Shown here one piece after another: positions 1 through 12,900 of a stretch of 29,235 nucleotides of DNA. The stretch is from contig MCGO01000345.1 in NCBI GenBank assembly GCA_002104985.1, forward strand, positions 1 to 29,235, read 5' to 3'. Origin of the DNA: Rhizoclosmatium globosum. Its lineage: Eukaryota > Chytridiomycota > Chytridiomycetes > Chytridiales > Chytriomycetaceae. The translations under genes and the position numbers were made by a program. Position 1 is the stretch's first letter; each line of letters opens with the position of its first letter. Below the pieces are notes generated by a model. The model was not told the DNA's origin and did not search any database. It saw only the letters and a program-made list of their open reading frames with translations.

Positions 1-1719
1 GAAGAGAATCTCTTGGTATTCGACCACGACCACAGTTGTCTGTTGATCCAGAGAATCGTACCCCACTTCCTTCTGAAAAGCCAGCGTTGCTGTCAACCAC
101 TGCTACTACAACAGGTCCTATCAAGAAAACAAGTTTCAACGAATCCCCACTAATCACAAAATCATCATTCAACTCAATGGGAAGCACCACATCAAAACAA
201 CCATCCGCATCAACAACACACCCACCACCTGCAAGCCCCAACTCCCAACCCTCCCAACTCCTCCTCGCCCCTTCAACATCTACCGCTCCCTCACCCCCCG
301 AATGTCCCCGATCCCGTCCTCCGACTCCGACAACGACTTTGACTCCGACGACGCAACGTCCCCCACAAAAGCCCCCGGAAAGCTCCTCCAAGGAATCAAA
401 AACATTGGCAGGAACGTTAAAATGTTTGCGCAGCTTGCGGGGAAGCCTAGTAAAGAGACGCATGCGGGCTATTTGCGGGGTGGGGTGAGTCATGACGGGA
501 TGGCTGTGAGTGGGCCGTTGCTTACGGGGACGGGGTGGGGAGGGTGTTTAGAGCGAGTACGACTACGAGTCCGGTGATTGTTGGGAAGCTGAGTGGTGGG
601 GTGGTGGTGGGGGTGGTGTGGGGGTGGAGAATCGGGAGTCGATGATGCGGATGACGAGGTCGTTGAGTGTAGGTGATATTGGGGTGAAAACTTCTGTTGA
701 GATGCCGGATATAACGGAGGACGAGGCGTTGACGTCTCCTGTTACACCGGATTACTGATGCGGGGCCTGCGTTCTTGAAACGGAGTATGAGTGAAACGAG
801 GTTGAGTGGGCTTCGGTTGGAGGTTCCGGATGCGAGTTCTGTTTCGCTGTCTTTGTCGCGGAAGTCGGTTGGGGGTCAGTCGAGAGGGAGTTTGTTTTTG
901 GAGGATGTGGGCCGGTTGAGTCCTGCATTGTCGAAAAAGTCTCGGACGAGTAAATCGATAAAAAGAGGAGGAGTAAAAGGGAGAGAGTGATTTCGATTGC
1001 TTGTGGAGATAGTGAGACGGAGAGTAAGAAGATTTTGTCTGATGGGTATACGGATGTGTCGGATATGGATACTCCAACAATAGCTACAAGAGGTAAAGTC
1101 TATTGATAGATTTTTCTAATTTCGTTGGTTGTGTACAGACGAGACAGACAAAATCCTCGAAACTTCCACAGATATTCCAACACTTACAAAGGCCATCGCA
1201 GAACGCCTTGCAGCTCTACGTGACCATCCTCAAATATCATCAGAAATTAAAATAATCCGGATAATCGTCCCCGCTAGTGGCACTACCCAATCCATCGATT
1301 CAGCATCTACTCAATTTCAGCAGTCACAAAACAAATTCGCAAGACCTCAAATGACGCCGAACCGCCACTCGAAAATCAAAGCATCGCACAACTACTCGAA
1401 ACCCAAGCCAGCCTCTCTCCGAATCCAAACCGCAATCTCAACGCGATCCCAACAAAAACAACAACTCATCCAAGACCTGAATCCCTCGTCGCGCTCCAAG
1501 GACAAGCTGTAGCTTAATCGACGCATTACAAATCCAAACGCAGAAGTGAAATACGCAGTTGCATTGTTGGAGGCGAGAGTTTCTGAGACGAAGAAGCTGG
1601 ACGCGTTTTTGTGCAGCGGATTCATTGGTGTTGAAGCGAGGTTGAAGGAGGGGAGTAAAGGGATTGGGTTGTGGGAGTGGGTATGTCTGTTTTGGGGAGA
1701 ACGAGTGAGAGTAAATATA
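1..1719 (+). pseudogene. Left-arm copy of STB6-like gene, 3' part, frame-broken
   Basis: Reverse-complement counterpart of the 3' half of the minus-strand gene at 17405-20718. It begins inside the disordered Ser/Pro-rich part and ends near the stop of the C-terminal coiled-coil exon. Many 1-3 nt indels interrupt the frame: a 3-nt loss near 695-700, an inserted A near 750 and several losses near 960-1010. The intron before the coiled-coil exon is recognisable near 1093-1138. One feature is better here than in the right arm: a C6 run near 293-298 keeps the frame that the right-arm C5 breaks. I treat it as an uncorrected duplicate read, not a second gene. Confidence 0.8.
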
Positions 1720-1909
1720 AAGATGTTACTGTTTGTCTTTCTTTTCAAGTTTGTGTCGGTAGTTCGTTTATTTACCGTCTCAATCCAATGATTGGAAACG
1801 TAAGGAATTCGCGAACAATTTATGAAACATTATTAATGATAACTTTCCTACGCAGATAAAGGCTTCACTGAAACTTTCATTCCTAATATACCACTGAATT
1901 CCATTGATT

Positions 1910-2637
1910 TTATGTATATGTAGAACAACCTCACAGAGAAACAAGTTCGGCACAAACATGGCCAAGCCGCCGCATTCAACCACCGAACCATCAGTTCTTC
2001 ATCTGAATTCGGGAAATAAAATGGAAGCACATAATTCGATAAAAGTACTACCAATTCCATCGTGAACAGCGAATAGCCCCTCCGATGCTCTCTTCACGAA
2101 TACTCAACCAAGTCCGTATACCAAAATATGCCATAAATCCTCCATAAATCAGAAACGCAACATCCATTTCATTCTCCCATCGTCCTTACATAAACAACAA
2201 CACCGATCCGCCAGCCATGCCAATGCAACGCCGATCAAATAACACGTCCACACACCGATGTACTCAATATAATTGCTTCTGATCCACGGAACCAATTGCA
2301 TGATTCCAATTAAGTTGACTGCAAAGCCACCCACAAAGTGGATGTACATCGACACAGTTCCCACAACGTCTTTTAAATACTGTACCTATACGTACCAGTC
2401 TTTGGATCGGTGCGAGGTATTCATATATGTATATGTGAAAAGGATGCTGAGGGTAGTGATCGCAATGCTGAACGGCATCCAGCTGCGTTTAATGAGACGA
2501 GTCATCACTGGAACGCTGTGTATTGATTCCTGATGTCTTCTGAATCATGTTCTGAAGCTGACCTTGTAGGAATGGACAGATTCGTGGTTGAATGTCTTGC
2601 CAAAGCTTGGTTGATAAGGAGATTTCTGTTCGCTCAT
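1910..2637 (-). pseudogene. Left-arm copy of DUF2306 membrane protein gene, frame-broken
   Basis: Mirror copy of the gene at 16451-17205. The start codon lies at 2637-2635 and the stop region near 1910. Fragments such as GTVSMYIHFVGGFAVNLIG are readable but the frame breaks several times. It shares with the right arm the short stretch (gaagagagcatcgg, read on the coding strand) in which the reading frame changes. That shift is therefore present in both copies of the sequence, unlike most left-arm indels. Confidence 0.8.
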
Positions 2638-2763
2638 TACGAAATTAATGTATACTTTGTTTTTAACTTCAAAGACGACGAGATAGGGCGCAACATAACC
2701 TTATTTGATTTGGTCTATTGGGAAGAAGAGGGACGTTTGTTTTAATATTTAATCGTATTATTA

Positions 2764-5369
2764 TCAGTCGTCGTCCATCATCATCTTGGAATACACTAGC
2801 AGCGCCCGCGACAACTCGAGTCGTTTTCTTACTGGTGGAGGCACAGTTGAAATGTCAGATGGCACAGGTCGAGACAAAGGAACTGATGCAGGAGTAGCCG
2901 CTACAAATCCGCTAACGACTTTGAGGCATTCGAAGACGCCGCGGGAACAAATCAGAATGGTAGAAGTCGCAGGGACAAACTTGAAGCTGTGGCGACATCC
3001 AACCCGCGAATACCTGGTCATCAACGCGGTCAAACGCGAAACCCTCGGTTTCTTAGCAGGCTCAACAGTTCCAAAGTTTGAATCCAGTCGCAACTGAAAC
3101 CTCAACTTCAACAGTACTAGTACCACTCATGGCACCCATCAACATCCTCTTCATCCCCACTCTCCTCTTCATTCCTTACCCTACTCACATCAACAACACC
3201 CAAACATCCATCCTCAAAGCCTTCCTCAACGCCTCCAAAACGCCAGGCTCAACAAACTCCACCGCTCCCATACCCCAACAACACCAAGCACACCCGCTTC
3301 CACTGCTAGCCCGTAACCGCGCTCAATCCCTTTCCAACAATCCCAAAATGTTCAACACTTTCGGAAGCGGTCCGCATAACGCGGCGCGGAGTTTCATCCG
3401 CTTTACGGATGCACAGTTGTGAGAAGTCAGACACGAGGTAGAGTCGCGACAGTTTGTGTGGAAGGAGTGGCGTCGGTAATGCGTCATTGATTCTGAGATT
3501 GTTTGTGCGAGGAGGGTATGGTTTTGTGGAGCGTGACGCATTGTAAAGAGCATGAGAGATGCGATTTGGGTGCGTGAGGGGAGGGATAGGTTTCGGAGGC
3601 GGGTGTGTAAGCGGGTTAAGTGACGAGGTTGGAACGTAGGTTGTTTCTTTTTCTTTCGGCGTGGGGCTTCTTCTGCGTCGGAGTCGGAGGAATCGTCTGT
3701 GTCTGTTTCGTTGTTGTTTTTTGAATCTTGGTCGTCCGCCTATACGAAGAATAAGATTACTTTGACAGGTAACAGGTATCAACTCATACCTCCTCCTCAA
3801 AGGCTAGTCGCGGTGGAATCCAATATATCCCAGACTCTTCAAACATGACAAATGGTTCCTCATTCCATCCTGATCGCTTTGCGTCTCCATGCAGTAAAGA
3901 AAATAGCTTCCATCGATAGTATACGTGGTCTGGACTGGAATGATCAAAGAGGAACGAGAATCCAGGATTATTTCGCTCTTTTCCCATCACAGCCGCTTCA
4001 AATGTTGGGCCGTGAAGAATAACAAATTCAATTGTTCTATGGATTCGGAACAAGGTTTCGCGATTTGATGGTACTTGGACTTGGACTTCGAGGCGGTTTC
4101 CATTCAGCGGATTTCGTTTCGCGCTGAAGGGATGTGGGCCATCGCTTATCGGCTCTGTTGGTGCAGAACCAAGAGCGGAAGTTTGTACCTCTTTTTCGAG
4201 CCGACATAGATTGGTTGTGCCGGTATGACCATCGGTTTACTCCATCCGACCTTATTTTGAACAGTTTTATAAGACATGTGCTCTCAAAGTTAAGATTGGA
4301 AACTCACATGTAACTTACGCCCATCCACAACTTTCCCAGCCTGAACATCCAATAACGCGTCTTCCGCATCTCTACGAGTCATGAATCCCACAAAAGCCGA
4401 ATTCCGACCTCGCTCCATTTCTTCACGAGAGCGAGGCCACATGATTTTGACTGATGCAATGGGTCCGTATACTCCAAACTGTTCGAGAAGAGTTTGTTCG
4501 GTTGTAGATGGATGTAGGTTTCCAAGAAACAAGTTGCAAGAAATCGAGTCTGGATCATTCGCACGGTCCATATTGGAAGTAAATGAAGACGATGGAAGGT
4601 TTTCGCTAGAATGAGAGATTCTTTGTCGTTGAGAGGGAGATTCCTTGATATTCAAGTGTTACTATTCGTATTAAGTGATTAGGAGCACAGGAGTTACCTC
4701 ATGGTGTTGTTTCAGCTCTTGAAGGAACGCGTCGAGTTGTCTCTTTTTCCCAGTTGTCGTGGAGGAGGAGGGTGGTTGGATGGGAGGTTTACTGGCCGAG
4801 CTTCCAAACTGGTCCTTCAACTTCAAATGTGGCCGATAAAAAGAGTCCCTTCTCATCATCCTTTTCTTTTGCACCACTAGAATCCAACTGAACAATCTCT
4901 GAATTGTTCTTTTGCACAGCCCCTCCCTTCACCCACGTTTTTGCCACGATACTTCTGTGTCCAAATGCAATTGTATCCGTCTCAAAAGAAGCCGTAAACT
5001 CTTCAAGGGCGCGTGCAGCATCTTCCTCGTTTTGCTGTGTGATAAAGTAAGTATTAATTGATTAAATGGATGAATTAAAGCTCAAACCTTCTTCTTTGCC
5101 TCTTCCGCTTCTTTCTTTAATTGAAACGGAGTCTTTTTAATTGGCTGTTTTGGTCCTTCATCAACTGGCTGCGCATTCAGATTTGCCTGAAACTCGTCAA
5201 AGTACTCGTCGATTGAGTACTGCGAAAGCGTCGAAAGCAGCGCCGACTTTGTGCTCTCGGTCAAAAGAGAAGGTGGCGGCGGAGGAGGAAGTGGGATTGA
5301 TGAAGGGGCCTTGGAGGAGGTGGTGGTGGTGGAGGCTTCATCTGATTCAATGAAAGATGAAGAAATCAT
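2764..5369 (-). pseudogene. Left-arm copy of SR140/U2SURP gene, frame-broken
   Basis: Mirror copy of the plus-strand gene at 13680-16320, with the same four introns recognisable. The first exon (ATG at 5369-5367) is intact here: a G4 run at 5305-5308 joins the initiating ATG to the downstream frame, where the right arm has C5. Likewise C4 at 3155-3158 joins the CID region to the acidic tail, where the right arm has G3. Elsewhere, notably 2790-3450, small indels break the frame. The RRM exon (about 4310-4650) and SURP exon are largely readable. Confidence 0.8.
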
Positions 5370-5572
5370 GTATAACTGACAAATAAGAGAAAAGAGACCG
5401 TGTTTTAATTTGGCTCAAATTTGGCTTAAGCAATAAAGAAAGAAGGGGAGATTTGCAAAACAAGGGATTGCCAATCGTTTTGTCCTGTTTGAAACACAGA
5501 AAGTCCAGTCTCGTTCCCATAAGAAGAATAGTCACTTCACGCTTATTTTCAAGACTCAAACCAATATAGAAT

Positions 5573-8500
5573 ATGGCTCCAGCTGTTGCTTCGGTCTACA
5601 AGGTAATGACTATACCCCCTTATGTTTAGTTACTTAAATCAATCGATACAGCCAATATCCGATCCTGGCTCTTACGCGCCCCACGTCCGTTTCCCCAACA
5701 TCAACATTGGTTCCAACGGTGGAAACCGTTGAAAACAAAATCCGTGCCCACATTTTTGCCAAACGGATCCGCTCGTTGACCTCTTTGCAGACTTTGATAA
5801 TTCGCGTTCGGTTTGATTACAGCAAGCAGTTTAAGCGATGTCTCTTTGGCGCGATGCAGAGTAGCGCCCTTTGACGGAAACCGAGTTTGAGATTCTTGTT
5901 CGCTTTTATGGTGTTCCTGAGAGTTTGATGCAAATGGAAAGGAGAAGTGGGGGGTGGGCGTGTAAAATGGGTTGACTTTGTGGATTCCATTGATAAGGGT
6001 GAGTCTTTGTCTCGACAATATACCGCCCGATATGAAATACGATGAAAATAGTCTTTGGCGCCAAGAAACTGGAATCTACTCCAACACTCTACATCCCTTC
6101 TCCGCATGAAGTCGTTATTCCGTTCCCCCCGCCCCAACCCTCTCCTTAGCGATGTTATCGACCGTCTTCGACAATCGTCAAACACCATGGATCCGATGTC
6201 AAGACTGGTTCAAAGATTTCGACAAATACAACGGAGGATACATTACTGCAAACCATTCCGTCGTGGAATCCCTCAAATGTCATGAGCCAAGAAGAAGGAT
6301 CTCCTTGTTGAGCCAATACTGCGATAAAGTAACTGGGAGTGTAACTACTTCAAAATGAAACTGACGTGAACAGAAAAGGTTTCTTCGTCTTCCCCTTTGT
6401 TTTTTTTCTAACCTCTGTATGAATAGTAAAACGAACTCGTATGGACCAGGCGAAATTAGTCAAAAAAGATAAAGGAAAAACGTTGAGAATGAAAAAGTCC
6501 CTATGGTACAGAAGAGCTTCTTCATGCGGTGACGGGTTACTGGCCGCAACACCCAAGTGTCCGTCTTATTGAAGAATTTATTCAGAAGCGTGAGTCCTTC
6601 CCTTAACATCGTTTCAATACTTATGATTCAAACGCAGAGGTGTATAGAGATAGAATTCGATTGATTGAGTTCTTCAGAGACTATGATCGTCATAATAATG
6701 GGGTTATCTCTGAGGGACAGGTACGGAAGTCATTTTCACGATATCTATTCTATTCTAATCACCCAAGTAGTTCCGCGCTGGAATGGAAAGAACGGAAATC
6801 CCTCTTGATGACACGCAAATGAAAATTCCTCATCAACGCATACAAGGACAAAGAAGGTCGCTTTATGTATCGCAAGTTTTGCTTCTCATCGAAGAAAGTA
6901 AGTTAGTTTATCATCTATCGCGCTAAAAGCGATATTTCCCTAAACATAGTATTTACAAAGAGTAATTTGTTATCTGATCCGCTTGCAGAAGTTCATCCAC
7001 CTACTCGCGAATTTTTGGTTTTGGGTATCAACGAGCTTTCAAAAGCCGAAGAAGCTCGAATGGAAATTATTCTTAATCACTTTAGAACACTGATGAGAGA
7101 GCGACGCCTTCTTTGGCTCCCTTCTTTGAAGATTTTGATCGGGTATATTTCTATCTCTGTTATGTTGTACATGTTTGTTAACATTACTGTCCAGAAACTT
7201 GGTCGCAACGTTCGTGGACTCGTGACAAGATCTCACTTCTCTAGACTTCTCTCGACTATGCGTATGGATGTGAAAGAAACGGATTTACATCTCTTGTTCA
7301 AAAAGTTTGAAAACAAGCAGCAGACTAAAGTCAATTACATCGAATTTCTTCGAGCCATTGATCCAGAGAGTAAGACTTGCATTCTGTTGCGTAACTCGAC
7401 TTACTCGAATAACAGCTTATCCAACGAACCGGCCACTTCCTGGAACTGAGGTTCGCACTCCAACTTCCGGTCGCCGCCAACAAACTGTCGCGTCTCACGC
7501 TGCAGTGTTACAAACCGTAATGGATCGGCTTCGCTACCACGCAGCAACGAAACGAATCCGTGTCTCTGAATTCTTTAGAGACTTTGATAAACTCAGATGC
7601 TACTCGATTCCTCGACATGAGTTTATTCGCGGTATTAACCGAATTGGATTGAGCTTCACAGATGAAGAGTATGAAGAGCTTGCGGATGCTTATGCGGACA
7701 AGAGTGGAAAGAAAGGATGCTGCAAGTGGAAAGAATTCGAACAAGATATCGAGAAAGGTACGCGATTGAATTCCGAATGCGTGGTTGAAACCAATTATTT
7801 TTAGTTTTCAATGACACGAACTTGGAGTCTCAACCAACAAAAATCCCTGAAGTCGCAAACGTTAACACAAATCCTTTCACTTCCGCCGATTTTCTTACAA
7901 ACGAAGAACATATTACTTTACGAAAGACATGAAGAGTCTCGCTGAGCATTGGAAGATTCGTCGGACTTCTATTAAGCCATTCTTTAAGGACTTTGACAAA
8001 CTCTGCCGGGTCATGTTACAAAGATTCAGTTCCGCCAGTGTCTTACTTATTTGAAGGTTGATGTCTCAGATGCCGAGTTTGAAGTACTCTGCAAAAGATT
8101 CTCAAAGTCTGCTGCAACTAGAGCTATGGAAGACGAAGCTCTGAACCAAGAGACAATCACCCAATCAAAGAAAACGCAGAGAGAATTTGTTACCTCATGT
8201 TCCTGCTTGAACTAACAACGAGCTGAAGGTCTTCTTACTGATCCAACGGCTTCCAACGGTGCCACTGATCAAAAAATCTTGAAATACGGAAAAGCGATTT
8301 TCGCTGGTGAAAAGATTGATCTTCCAGCACCAGCCCAAACTCCACCCAAACGCTCCAAGGTCGTTTTGTCACCAAGTGAAGTGACAAACCTCTTAACCCG
8401 CATCAAAGTCAAAGCCAAGACCGAACGTATTCGCGTGATTGACTTTATGGCTGATTTCGATCACCTCAAACACGGCAAGATTACAAAGAACGAGTTCCGT

Positions 8501-9061
8501 AGAGCTCTTAAGGTTATTTACTTGAACCTTACAGAGCCTGAGTTGGACACTCGAGGCTTTGTATCAGAACACGTTTGATCCGGGGATGGTTAACTACGTG
8601 CAGTTTTCGGATGCGGTTGAATCAGTGTTTACGCACAAGGGTTTAGTACATGCCCCGACGATGGAGCCAACACCATTTGAGAGTTCAGCTGTAGACCCAA
8701 TGTTGAACGCGTTGACGGAATCTGAGCAAAAGATTCTTGATGGAGTGTTGGTTCGTTTGAGAGAGAAGGTTCGCAAGACGAATTGACGTTCTATCATACT
8801 TGGAGGACTTTGATTTCGTTAAAGAGGTGAGCAGTTCATGAATGCGAGATGCAATTGATTGACGATACCCTATATTAAGGAACCATAACAACAAACCATT
8901 CCGTTCTGTGCTTGGAACTATTAAGCTCCCAGTAGACGACGCTGAGATAACCGTTCTCGCTCGAAGATTCACTCAGACAAGAATATGGATAGAATTAATT
9001 ACCGGCGTTTGCCGCTATGATTGCAAGTGGCGCTGGGGAGCGAGTCGGTGGAATTTGGTGA
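5573..9061 (+). pseudogene. Left-arm copy of EF-hand repeat gene, frame-broken
   Basis: Mirror copy of the minus-strand gene at 9941-13474. It starts at ATG 5573 (MAPAVASVYK) and ends at the TGA at 9059-9061. All exons and most introns are recognisable but nearly every exon carries indels. At 7839-7843 an A5 run preserves the frame entering the largest exon, where the right arm has six. The error pattern is the same in introns and exons. Confidence 0.8.
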
Positions 9062-9155
9062 CCAAGCTCATTTGTTTTTCGTTGTTTCTTTCGACTTGAG
9101 TTTTAAAAAGTATCTATTTTTTTTCTTAAACCGATGAGGAAAATTCACGAACTAA

Positions 9156-9564
9156 TTAATAGAGGAAGGTTGCGGAAACGCTAATAACGGACTTGGAATT
9201 CTCAACAAGTTCCCAATTGCTTCCAATGTCTTTTTAATGTACACTGCGCCATCTGGTCCCACTCCAGCAATACCATACCGAAAACTGCAGTACGAACAAC
9301 ACAACAGCTTCCAGGCATGAGCACCCATGGGGCATTTATGTCCTGCTTAGTGTAAAGGTTGCCATCAGGAGCTGTTCCCACAATGACACCATTGCTCATT
9401 GCAGTTATGTCGACAACTGTTCCAGAGTTTGGAACGAGAGTCCAGCTCGAGTCGTCTTGAACTATACCAGAACGCGTGTATAACTGATTGTCCAATCCAA
9501 CACCAACAATTGTTTTCGCACTATCAATAAATCCAATGCTTTTGACTCCTGCTGAGTTCTTAAC
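9156..9564 (-). pseudogene. Tectonin gene, 3' end (left-arm copy plus spacer)
   Basis: Read on the minus strand from 9564, the frame is open through the spacer and into the left arm. It encodes tectonin units: GVGLDNQLYTR, then WTLVPNSGTVVDIT, then GTAPDGNLYTK and WVLMPGSCCVVRT. It then shifts frame near 9275 because of left-arm indels; the homologous stop is at 9158-9156. The unit order matches the three-unit module in the tectonin gene at 27668-29235. The 5' part of the gene is missing because the sequence folds back at 9564/9565. The gene itself is likely real; this copy is damaged by read error. Confidence 0.75.
9426..9564. other. Spacer between the inverted-repeat arms, coding for tectonin repeat
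   Basis: These 139 nt have no partner in either arm. On the minus strand they are open and encode a tectonin-type segment containing GVGLDNQLYTR, which continues in frame into the left arm. The spacer is therefore genuine upstream sequence of the tectonin gene whose 3' end lies in both arms. The right-arm copy stops before this sequence and the left-arm copy includes it. That asymmetry fits a strand switch, or a template read that lost its last 139 nt before the complement strand was read. Confidence 0.85.
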
Positions 9565-9839
9565 CTGGAAACAGTTGTCGACATAACTGCAATGAGCAAT
9601 GGTGTCATTGTGGGAACAGCTCCTGATGGCAACCTTTACACTAAGCAGGACATAAATGCCCCATGGGTGCTCATGCCTGGAAGCTGTTTGTGTTGTTCGT
9701 ACTGCAGTTTTCGGTTATGGTATTGCTGGAGTGGGGACCAGATGGCGCAGTGTACATTAAGAAGACGTTGGAAGCGAATTGGGAACTTGTTCAGAATTCT
9801 AAGTCCGTAATTAGCGTTTCCGCAACCCTCCTCTATTAA
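9565..9839 (+). CDS. Tectonin beta-propeller protein, 3' fragment (right-arm copy)
   Basis: The plus strand encodes the C-terminal end of a tectonin-repeat protein: VVDITAMSNGVIVGTAPDG, then a Trp-containing strand ending NAPWVLMPGS, a CC pair, GVGPDGAVYIKK, WELVQNSKSVISV, and a TAA at 9837-9839. One or two single-base shifts lie near 9687-9745, where the CC codons and the following GVGPDG are split between frames. The fragment begins exactly at the inverted-repeat junction, so its 5' part is missing here; the spacer supplies about 45 more residues, on the other strand. It converges on the EF-hand gene with about 100 bp between the two stops. Tectonin units usually build lectin-like beta-propellers; a secreted or surface binding role is inference. 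Confidence 0.7.
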
Positions 9840-9940
9840 TTAGTTCGTGAATTTTCCTCATCAGTTCATAAGAAAATAAATAGATACTTTTTAAAACTCA
9901 AGGCGAGAGAGAAACAACGAAAAACAAAATGAGCAGTAGG

Positions 9941-12900
9941 TCACCAAATTCCGCCGACTCGCTCCCCAGCGCCACTTGCAATCATAGCTGCAAACGCTCG
10001 GTAATTAATTCTATCCATATTCTTGTCTTGAGTGAATCTTCGAGCGAGAACGGTTATCTCAGCGTCGTCTACTGGGAGCTTAATAGTTCCAAGCACAGAA
10101 CGGAATTGGTTTGTTGTTATGGTTCCTTGAATATAGGGTATCGTCAATTAATTGTATCTCGCATTCATGAACTGCTCACCCTCTTTAACGAAATCAAAGT
10201 CCTCCAAGTATGATAGAACGTCAATTCGTCTTTGCCGAACCTTCTCTCTCAAACGAACCAACACTCCATCAAGAATCTTTTGCTCAGATTCCGTCAACGC
10301 GTTCAACATTGGGTCTACAGCTGAACTCTCAAATGGTGTTGGCTCCATCGTCGGGGCATGTACTAAACCCTTGTGCGTAAACACTGATTCAACCGCATCT
10401 GAAAACTGCACGTAGTTAACCATCCCCGGATCAAACGTGTTCTGATACAAAGCCTCGAGTGTCTCCAACTCAGGCTCTGTAAGGTTCAAGTAAATAACCT
10501 TAAGAGCTCTACGGAACTCGTTCTTTGTAATCTTGCCGTGTTTGAGGTGATCGAAATCAGCCATAAAGTCAATCACGCGAATACGTTCGGTCTTGGCTTT
10601 GACTTTGATGCGGGTTAAGAGGTTTGTCACTTCACTTGGTGACAAAACGACCTTGGAGCGTTTGGGTGGAGTTTGGGCTGGTGCTGGAAGATCAATCTTT
10701 TCACCAGCGAAAATCGCTTTTCCGTATTTCAAGATTTTTTGATCAGTGGCACCGTTGGAAGCCGTTGGATCAGTAAGAAGACCTTCAAGCTCGTTGTTAA
10801 GTTCAAGCAGGAACATGAGGTAACAAATTCTCTCTGCGTTTTCTTTGATTGGGTGATTGTCTCTCGGTTCAAGAGCTTCGTCTTCCATAGCTCTAGTTGC
10901 AGCAGACTTTGAGAATCTTTTGCAGAGTACTTCAAACTCGGCATCTGAGACATCAACCTTCAAATAAGTAAGACACTGGCGGAACTGAATCTTTGTAACA
11001 TGGCCGGTACAGAGTTTGTCAAAGTCCTTAAAGAATGGCTTGATAGAAGTCCGACGAATCTTCCAATGCTCAGCGAGACTCTTCATGGTCTTTCGTAAAG
11101 TAATATGTTCTTCGTTTGTAAGAAAATCGGCGGAAGTGAAAGGATTTGTGTTAACGTTTGCGACTTCAGGGATTTTTTGTTGGTTGAGACTCCAAGTTCG
11201 TGTCATTGAAAACTAAAAATAATTGGTTTCAACCACGCATTCGGAATTCAATCGCGTACCTTTCTCGATATCTTGTTCGAATTCTTTCCACTTGCAGCAT
11301 CCTTTCTTTCCACTCTTGTCCGCATAAGCATCCGCAAGCTCTTCATACTCTTCATCTGTGAAGCTCAATCCAATTCGGTTAATACCGCGAATAAACTCAT
11401 GTCGAGGAATCGAGTAGCATCTGAGTTTATCAAAGTCTCTAAAGAATTCAGAGACACGGATTCGTTTCGTTGCTGCGTGGTAGCGAAGCCGATCCATTAC
11501 GGTTTGTAACACTGCAGCGTGAGACGCGACAGTTTGTTGGCGGCGACCGGAAGTTGGAGTGCGAACCTCAGTTCCAGGAAGTGGCCGGTTCGTTGGATAA
11601 GCTGTTATTCGAGTAAGTCGAGTTACGCAAAGAATGCAAGTCTTACTCTCTGGATCAATGGCTCGAAGAAATTCGATGTAATTGACTTTAGTCTGCTGCT
11701 TGTTTTCAAACTTTTTGAACAAGAGATGTAAATCCGTTTCTTTCACATCCATACGCATAGTCGAGAGAAGTCTAGAGAAGTGAGATCTTGTCACGAGTCC
11801 ACGAACGTTGCGACCAAGTTTCTGGACAGTAAGTGTTAACAAACATGTACAACATAACAGAGATAGAAATAATACCCGATCAAAATCTTCAAAGAACGGA
11901 GCCAGAAGAAGGCGTCGCTCTCTCATCAGTGTTCTAAAGTGATTAAGAATAATTTCCATTCGAGCTTCTTCGGCTTTTGAAAGCTCGTTGATACCCAAAA
12001 CCAAAAATTCGCGAGTAGGTGGATGAACTTCTGCAAGCGGATCAGATAACAAATTACTCTTTGTAAATACTATGTTTCAGGGAAATATCGCTTTTAGCGC
12101 CTTGATAGATGATAAACTTAACTTACTTTCTTCGATAGAGAAGCAAAACTTGCGATACATAAAGCGACCTTCTTTGTCCTTATATGCGTTGATGAGAATT
12201 TTCATTTGCGTGTCATCAAGAGGGATTTCCGTTCTTTCCATTCCAGCGCGGAACTACTTGGGTGATTAGAATAGAATAGATATCGTGAAAATGACTTCCG
12301 TACCTGTCCCTCAGAGATAACCCCATTATTATGACGATCATAGTCTCTGAAGAACTCAATCAATCGAATTCTATCTCTATACACCTCTGCGTTTGAATCA
12401 TAAGTATTGAAACGATGTTAAGGGAAGGACTCACGCTTCTGAATAAATTCTTCAATAAGACGGACACTTGGGTGTTGCGGCCAGTAACCCGTCACCGCAT
12501 GAAGAAGCTCTTCTGTACCAATAGGGACTTTTTCATTCTCAACGTTTTCTCCTTTATCTTTTTTGACTAATTTCGCCTGGTCCATACGAGTTCGTTTTAC
12601 TATTCATACAGAGGTTAGAAAAAAAACAAAGGGGAAGACGAAGAAACCTTTTCTGTTCACGTCAGTATTCATTTTGAAGTAGTTTACACTCCCAGTTACT
12701 TTATCGCAGTATTGCTCAACAAGGAGATCCTCTTCTTCTTGGCTCATGACATTTTGAGGGATTCCACGACGGAACTGGTTTGCAGTAATGTATCCTCCGT
12801 TGTATTTGTCGAAATCTTTGAACCAAGTCTTGACATCGGATCCATGGTGTTTGACGTATTGTCGAAGACGGTCGATAACATCGCTAAGGAGAGGGTTGGG

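Larger units (their letters stand above)
1..9425. repeat. Left arm of giant imperfect inverted repeat
   Basis: This whole stretch is the reverse complement of 9565-19142: base 1 pairs with 19142 and base 9425 with 9565. The arm is 9,425 nt against 9,578 nt, so it has a net loss of about 153 nt. Differences are mostly 1-3 nt deletions, often in homopolymers, with some insertions and substitutions, spread evenly over exons, introns and spacers. Every gene copy in it is broken into frame fragments. Even spread without any coding bias points to uncorrected sequencing error rather than evolutionary decay. The outer limit of the repeat is not visible because it runs off the window at base 1. Confidence 0.95.

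Noticed and set aside
742..1080. Arg/Pro-rich minus-strand open frame
   Set aside because: It is the antisense shadow of the disordered part of the STB6-like gene copy; the real coding strand is plus here.
1..9425. Left arm as an ancient, decayed segmental duplication
   Set aside because: Indels are as common in introns as in exons, substitutions are relatively few, and at several runs the left arm has the correct coding length. That pattern is sequencing error rather than long divergence.
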